Below, in pieces: positions 5,900-7,603 of a stretch of 7,603 bases of DNA. The notes under the pieces were generated by a model, which was not told where the DNA came from, made no database searches, and was given only the letters and a program-made list of their open reading frames with translations. Numbering within the stretch: position 1 is the stretch's first letter; each line of letters opens with the position of its first letter. The position numbers were made by a program, and so were the translations under genes. This DNA comes from Deferribacteres bacterium (GTDB lineage Bacteria; Nitrospirota; Thermodesulfovibrionia; UBA6902), in contig JAADFS010000056.1 in assembly GCA_013152795.1 (NCBI GenBank), positions 1 to 7,603 on the forward strand. The letters run 5' to 3'.

Positions 5900-6556
5900 A
5901 TGAATACTGCTGACTTGCATAAGGTGATGCCCCTGCTGAAAAAGCAGGTGCAGGGGCTTGAACTGCCGTGGCTTGAAAACATGGCTAATCAATCGCGGGA
6001 CCCATACAAGGTTCTCATTTCCTGCATACTGAGCCTGAGGACACAGGACAGGACCACAGGCCTCGCTTCCGCAAGACTCTTCAGCCTGGCTCCGGATGCA
6101 GAGACCATGTCCGCGCTTTCCGTCAGGGAAATAGAAAAAGCGATTTATCCCGTGGGGTTTTACAAAGTCAAGGCAGGGAGGATACGGGATATAAGCAGGA
6201 CGCTCGTGAAAGAGTACGGTTCGGTGGTGCCGGACAGCCTTGATGAACTGCTCAGGCTTAAGGGTGTGGGAAGGAAGACCGCAAACCTCGTCCTGACCCT
6301 CGGCTACGGAAAGCCCGGCATATGCGTTGACACCCATGTCCACAGGATAACCAACAGATGGGGCTATGTCAGGACCAAAACCCCGGAACAGACGGAATTT
6401 GCACTGAGGGAAAAATTACCCGCTGAATACTGGCTCAGTATAAACGGACTGCTCGTCGCCTTTGGACAGGGCATATGCAGGCCCCTGTCTCCACTGTGCA
6501 GCATGTGCAGTATCAGCAGGTTCTGCGCCAGGGAAGGTGTCAAGAGACACAGGTAG
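5900..6556 (+). CDS. nth: Endonuclease III (DNA glycosylase/AP lyase)
   Basis: Base-excision repair enzyme that removes oxidised pyrimidines and nicks the abasic site. The 218-residue protein has the helix-hairpin-helix LKGVGRKTANLVL at 120-132 with the Schiff-base Lys126. The catalytic Asp144 lies in VDTHVHRITNR. A complete [4Fe-4S] cluster motif, C-X6-C-X2-C-X5-C, is formed by Cys193, Cys200, Cys203 and Cys209. The lesion-side motif reads LSLRTQD where E. coli Nth has LSAQATD, so the usual Gln position is changed; archaeal-like Nth subgroups show LSLRT-type sequences. Start-site support is modest: AAGG at 5883-5886 is 13 nt from the ATG, and a second in-frame ATG at 5927 has AAGG too close to it. 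The gene is divergent from htrA and probably monocistronic. Confidence 0.96.
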   Translation: MNTADLHKVMPLLKKQVQGLELPWLENMANQSRDPYKVLISCILSLRTQDRTTGLASARLFSLAPDAETMSALSVREIEKAIYPVGFYKVKAGRIRDISRTLVKEYGSVVPDSLDELLRLKGVGRKTANLVLTLGYGKPGICVDTHVHRITNRWGYVRTKTPEQTEFALREKLPAEYWLSINGLLVAFGQGICRPLSPLCSMCSISRFCAREGVKRHR

Positions 6557-6573
6557 AATGTATAAAACCTCTC

Positions 6574-6602
6574 TTGAGTTCCTGTAATAAGTTCAATATA
6601 AT
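6574..6602 (+). promoter_or_regulatory. Strong candidate promoter reading toward the cupin gene
   Basis: TTGAGT (6574-6579) and a perfect TATAAT (6597-6602) are 17 bp apart, starting 18 bp after the nth stop. Transcription would begin near 6609, directly before repeat module E, so the cupin mRNA would carry a leader of about 228 nt holding both repeat families. A second promoter nearer the gene was not recognised. Confidence 0.6.
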
Positions 6603-6611
6603 TACCTAAAC

Positions 6612-6723
6612 GGGTTGCGGGTTGCGGGGAACAAAGTTCAGAGTTCAAAGTTCAAAGTTCTGAGTTAAGGGTGCAGTTGTCAGGGTGCAGAATGAAACAA
6701 GTCCCCCCTCCCATATCGGGAGG
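6612..6723 (+). repeat. Heptad repeat module E (complete copy)
   Basis: Most complete copy of the composite repeat. Two GGGTTGC units (6612-6625) and GGGGAACA come first. In-phase heptads AAGTTCA, GAGTTCA, AAGTTCA, AAGTTCT and GAGTTAA (6634-6668) follow. Then GGGTGCA, GTTGTCA, GGGTGCA and GAATGAA keep the 7-bp phase, leading into ACAAG, a C-run, and the short hairpin CCTCCC/GGGAGG near 6708-6724. The order matches module F read on the minus strand, so E and F form an inverted pair around the cupin gene. Confidence 0.9.
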
Positions 6724-6737
6724 AGGCTTAGTACCGC

Positions 6738-6808
6738 TAACGGAATAGCAGATAAAGCCTTTCCGTCGGGCTCTCCTGCCCGCCGGCAATGTTATATGCC
6801 ACTGTAAG
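6738..6808 (+). repeat. Partial copy of the gpsA-larB palindromic element
   Basis: From about 6746 to 6808 the sequence follows the right end of the element at 1981-2044: AGCAGATAAAGC, a TTTCC block, CTCxCTGCCC, GCCGGC, then TATGCCACTGTAAG. Upstream, TAACGGAA at 6738-6745 matches 1921-1928, but about 52 bp found in the first copy are missing. That is the expected outcome of a deletion between the two GGAA words of the longer copy. The left arm is absent. It ends 28 nt before the cupin start. Confidence 0.7.
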
Positions 6809-6836
6809 ATACTATTTCAAAAAAGGAGGAACGAAA

Positions 6837-7193
6837 ATGAGACCTACGGTTGTTATCAATCCTGAGACAATGGAATGGTCACCCGCGCCGTCCGACCTGC
6901 CGCCGGGAGCCATGCTCAAGGTACTGAGCGCTGACGAAGAGACCGGGGCGGTGGCCGCCATAGTGAAATTCCCCGCGGGTTACCTTGAGCCCAAGCACGG
7001 CCACCCCTGCGGTCACGACATCTTCATCATGCAGGGCAAACTGATAAACACGGAAACCGGACAGGAGACGTCAAAGGGGATGTACTTCTACGCCCCGAAA
7101 GGTGACATACACGGCCCTTACCGGGTGCCTGAAGACGAAGACTGTATCTTCTTCATTGTGACGGACGGTCCACTTTTCCCGTTGATCAGTTAG
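6837..7193 (+). CDS. Small cupin-domain protein
   Basis: A single-domain cupin of 118 residues with unknown substrate. The metal-site motif PKHGHPCGHDIF at 52-63 offers His54, His56 and His60, and the second cupin motif has His92 in PKGDIHGPY. The strand pattern AAIVKFPAGYLEPKHGH, IMQGKLINTETGQ and GMYFYAPKGDIHGP is typical of the double-stranded beta-helix fold. Relatives include ChrR-type metal sensors and small dioxygenases, but the sequence alone does not decide between sensing, catalysis or binding. ATG 6837 is chosen because AAAGGAGGA lies 6 nt upstream, the best ribosome binding site in the window; an earlier in-frame ATG at 6789 lies inside repeat sequence. The gene stands alone between inverted repeat modules E and F. 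Confidence 0.85.
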   Translation: MRPTVVINPETMEWSPAPSDLPPGAMLKVLSADEETGAVAAIVKFPAGYLEPKHGHPCGHDIFIMQGKLINTETGQETSKGMYFYAPKGDIHGPYRVPEDEDCIFFIVTDGPLFPLIS

Positions 7194-7201
7194 AGTCATC
7201 T

Positions 7202-7233
7202 CCCCCCCAACGCCTTCCGACAGGCGAGGGGGG
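7202..7233. terminator. GC hairpin after the cupin gene, possible terminator
   Basis: CCCCCCC-AA-CGCCT, a 6-nt loop TCCGAC, then AGGCG-A-GGGGGG gives two stacked stems of 5 and 6 bp with a small internal loop. It lies 8 nt after the cupin stop. A weak T-rich stretch (CTTGTTCCCTTTT) follows. It is also the hairpin part of repeat module F, so a terminator role may be secondary. Confidence 0.55.
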
Positions 7234-7298
7234 CTTGTTCCCTTTTGCACCCTGACAACTGCACCCTTAACTCTGAACTTTGTTACCCCGCAACTCTC
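7202..7298 (-). repeat. Heptad repeat module F (inverted copy of E)
   Basis: Read on the minus strand from 7298: GAGTTGC, GGGGTAACAA, AGTTCAGAGTTAA, GGGTGCAG, TTGTCAGGGTGCA, AAAGGGAACAAG, then a C-run and hairpin. This matches module E element by element, with fewer heptads. The hairpin end faces the cupin gene, as in E, so the pair is symmetric about the gene. Confidence 0.88.
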
Positions 7299-7305
7299 CT
7301 GAAGG

Positions 7306-7334
7306 TTGACACTAAATAATAACCCTGCTATTGT
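7306..7334 (+). promoter_or_regulatory. Promoter-like TTGACA/TATTGT pair, no clear gene
   Basis: TTGACA (7306-7311) and TATTGT (7329-7334) are 17 bp apart. The -35 is perfect and the -10 matches at 4 of 6. No plus-strand open frame follows within the window, so this may be chance in AT-rich DNA, or drive an RNA or a gene beyond the edge. Confidence 0.25.
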
Positions 7335-7422
7335 TTAGCTTAACGGTCTTGCCAAGTGTTGTCTTTATCAGGTTTCTTTGGAAATTGCAAAAGGCAAGAC
7401 TTGAAACCATTCCTTTCTTCGA

Positions 7423-7467
7423 ATCTGACACAAAACTTTTTTTATCTGACACAAATCTGACGTAAAA
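7423..7467. repeat. Three ATCTGACRYAAA direct repeats
   Basis: ATCTGACACAAAA (7423-7435), ATCTGACACAAA (7444-7455) and ATCTGACGTAAAA (7455-7467) lie in the same direction with start-to-start spacing of 21 and 11 bp. On the minus strand each reads TTT-GTGTCAGAT-like. Clustered copies of a TGTCAGA word resemble transposase-binding repeats at the ends of some DDE insertion elements, but no transposase is present. Confidence 0.65.
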
Positions 7468-7578
7468 TTGGCAGGATTATTTAAGAATATAAGTGGATAC
7501 TCGTCTATTTCAATCCTTGAAAACCCTTCTATTCTCATAGCAGTCCGCATGTTCCTGCGGAAAAAGGCTTCAGCTTTA

Positions 7579-7596
7579 CCTTACAGTGGCATAAAA
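7579..7596 (-). repeat. Inverted copy of the TATGCCACTGTAAG word
   Basis: On the minus strand TTTTATGCCACTGTAAGG is identical over 18 bp to 2028-2045 before larB, and over 14 bp to 6795-6808 before the cupin gene. Similarity stops just outside this block on the inner side; the window ends 7 bp beyond the other side, so the extent there is unknown. Confidence 0.75.
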
Positions 7597-7603
7597 CTAT
7601 TGC

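Larger units (their letters stand above)
7310..7603. other. AT-rich tail without a convincing gene
   Basis: About 294 bp, visibly richer in A and T than the rest. It holds three short direct repeats (7423-7467) and a small hairpin TCCGCA/TGCGGA (7544-7561). It also has an inverted copy of the 14-bp repeat word (7580-7593) and a 60-codon minus-strand frame (7550-7368). That frame has AGGA 3 nt before its ATG but no recognised domain and mixed, low-complexity content. A remnant of a mobile element is possible; I do not call a gene. Confidence 0.5.

Noticed and set aside
7505..7530. CRISPR repeat resemblance (TATTTCAATCCTTG)
   Set aside because: Only a single occurrence, with no second copy or spacer spacing and no cas gene.
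7368..7550. 60-codon minus-strand frame as a gene
   Set aside because: It has a modest binding site but no recognisable domain, overlaps short repeats and a hairpin, and lies in AT-rich DNA where such frames are expected.

Overview
The window holds seven protein-coding genes: a short MscS-like channel, gpsA, larB, larC, an HtrA/DegP-type protease (the only one on the minus strand), nth (endonuclease III) and a small cupin protein. The gaps between them are unusually rich in repeats. The secreted two-PDZ protease suggests a Gram-negative bacterium of moderate GC content. The Shine-Dalgarno-like sites, AGG/ATA-rich codon use and the nickel-pincer genes larB and larC would suit an anaerobe such as a Nitrospirota or Desulfobacterota member. 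That placement is inference; no taxonomic marker is present.

Layout: 1-569 carries the mscS-like gene. 570-825 holds degenerate heptad repeats and a gpsA promoter candidate, and 826-1812 is gpsA. 1833-2044 is a palindromic, MITE-like element whose right end runs into the larB leader. larB (2056-2826) and larC (2978-4138) are separated by a perfect run of nine heptads followed by a C-run/G-run structure just before the larC ribosome binding site. larC and htrA converge across 40 bp filled with heptads. htrA (4179-5621, minus) and nth (5900-6556, plus) diverge from a shared region with a near-consensus promoter for htrA and another repeat module. A cupin gene (6837-7193) lies between two inverted copies of the same composite repeat. 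The last 300 bp are AT-rich and contain short repeats and perhaps mobile-element debris, with no convincing gene.

The genes do not form one pathway. gpsA supplies sn-glycerol 3-phosphate for phospholipids. LarB and LarC perform the first and last steps of nickel-pincer nucleotide synthesis, and the middle enzyme LarE is not in the window. HtrA handles envelope protein quality control, Nth does base-excision repair, and MscS releases osmotic pressure.

The most notable signal is non-coding. A family of composite repeats built from 7-bp units around a GTT (or AAC) core, with a conserved tail and a C/G hairpin, occupies six intergenic gaps. A second family shares an identical 14-bp word at three sites, each a short distance upstream of a start codon, although the third of these ORFs is doubtful.
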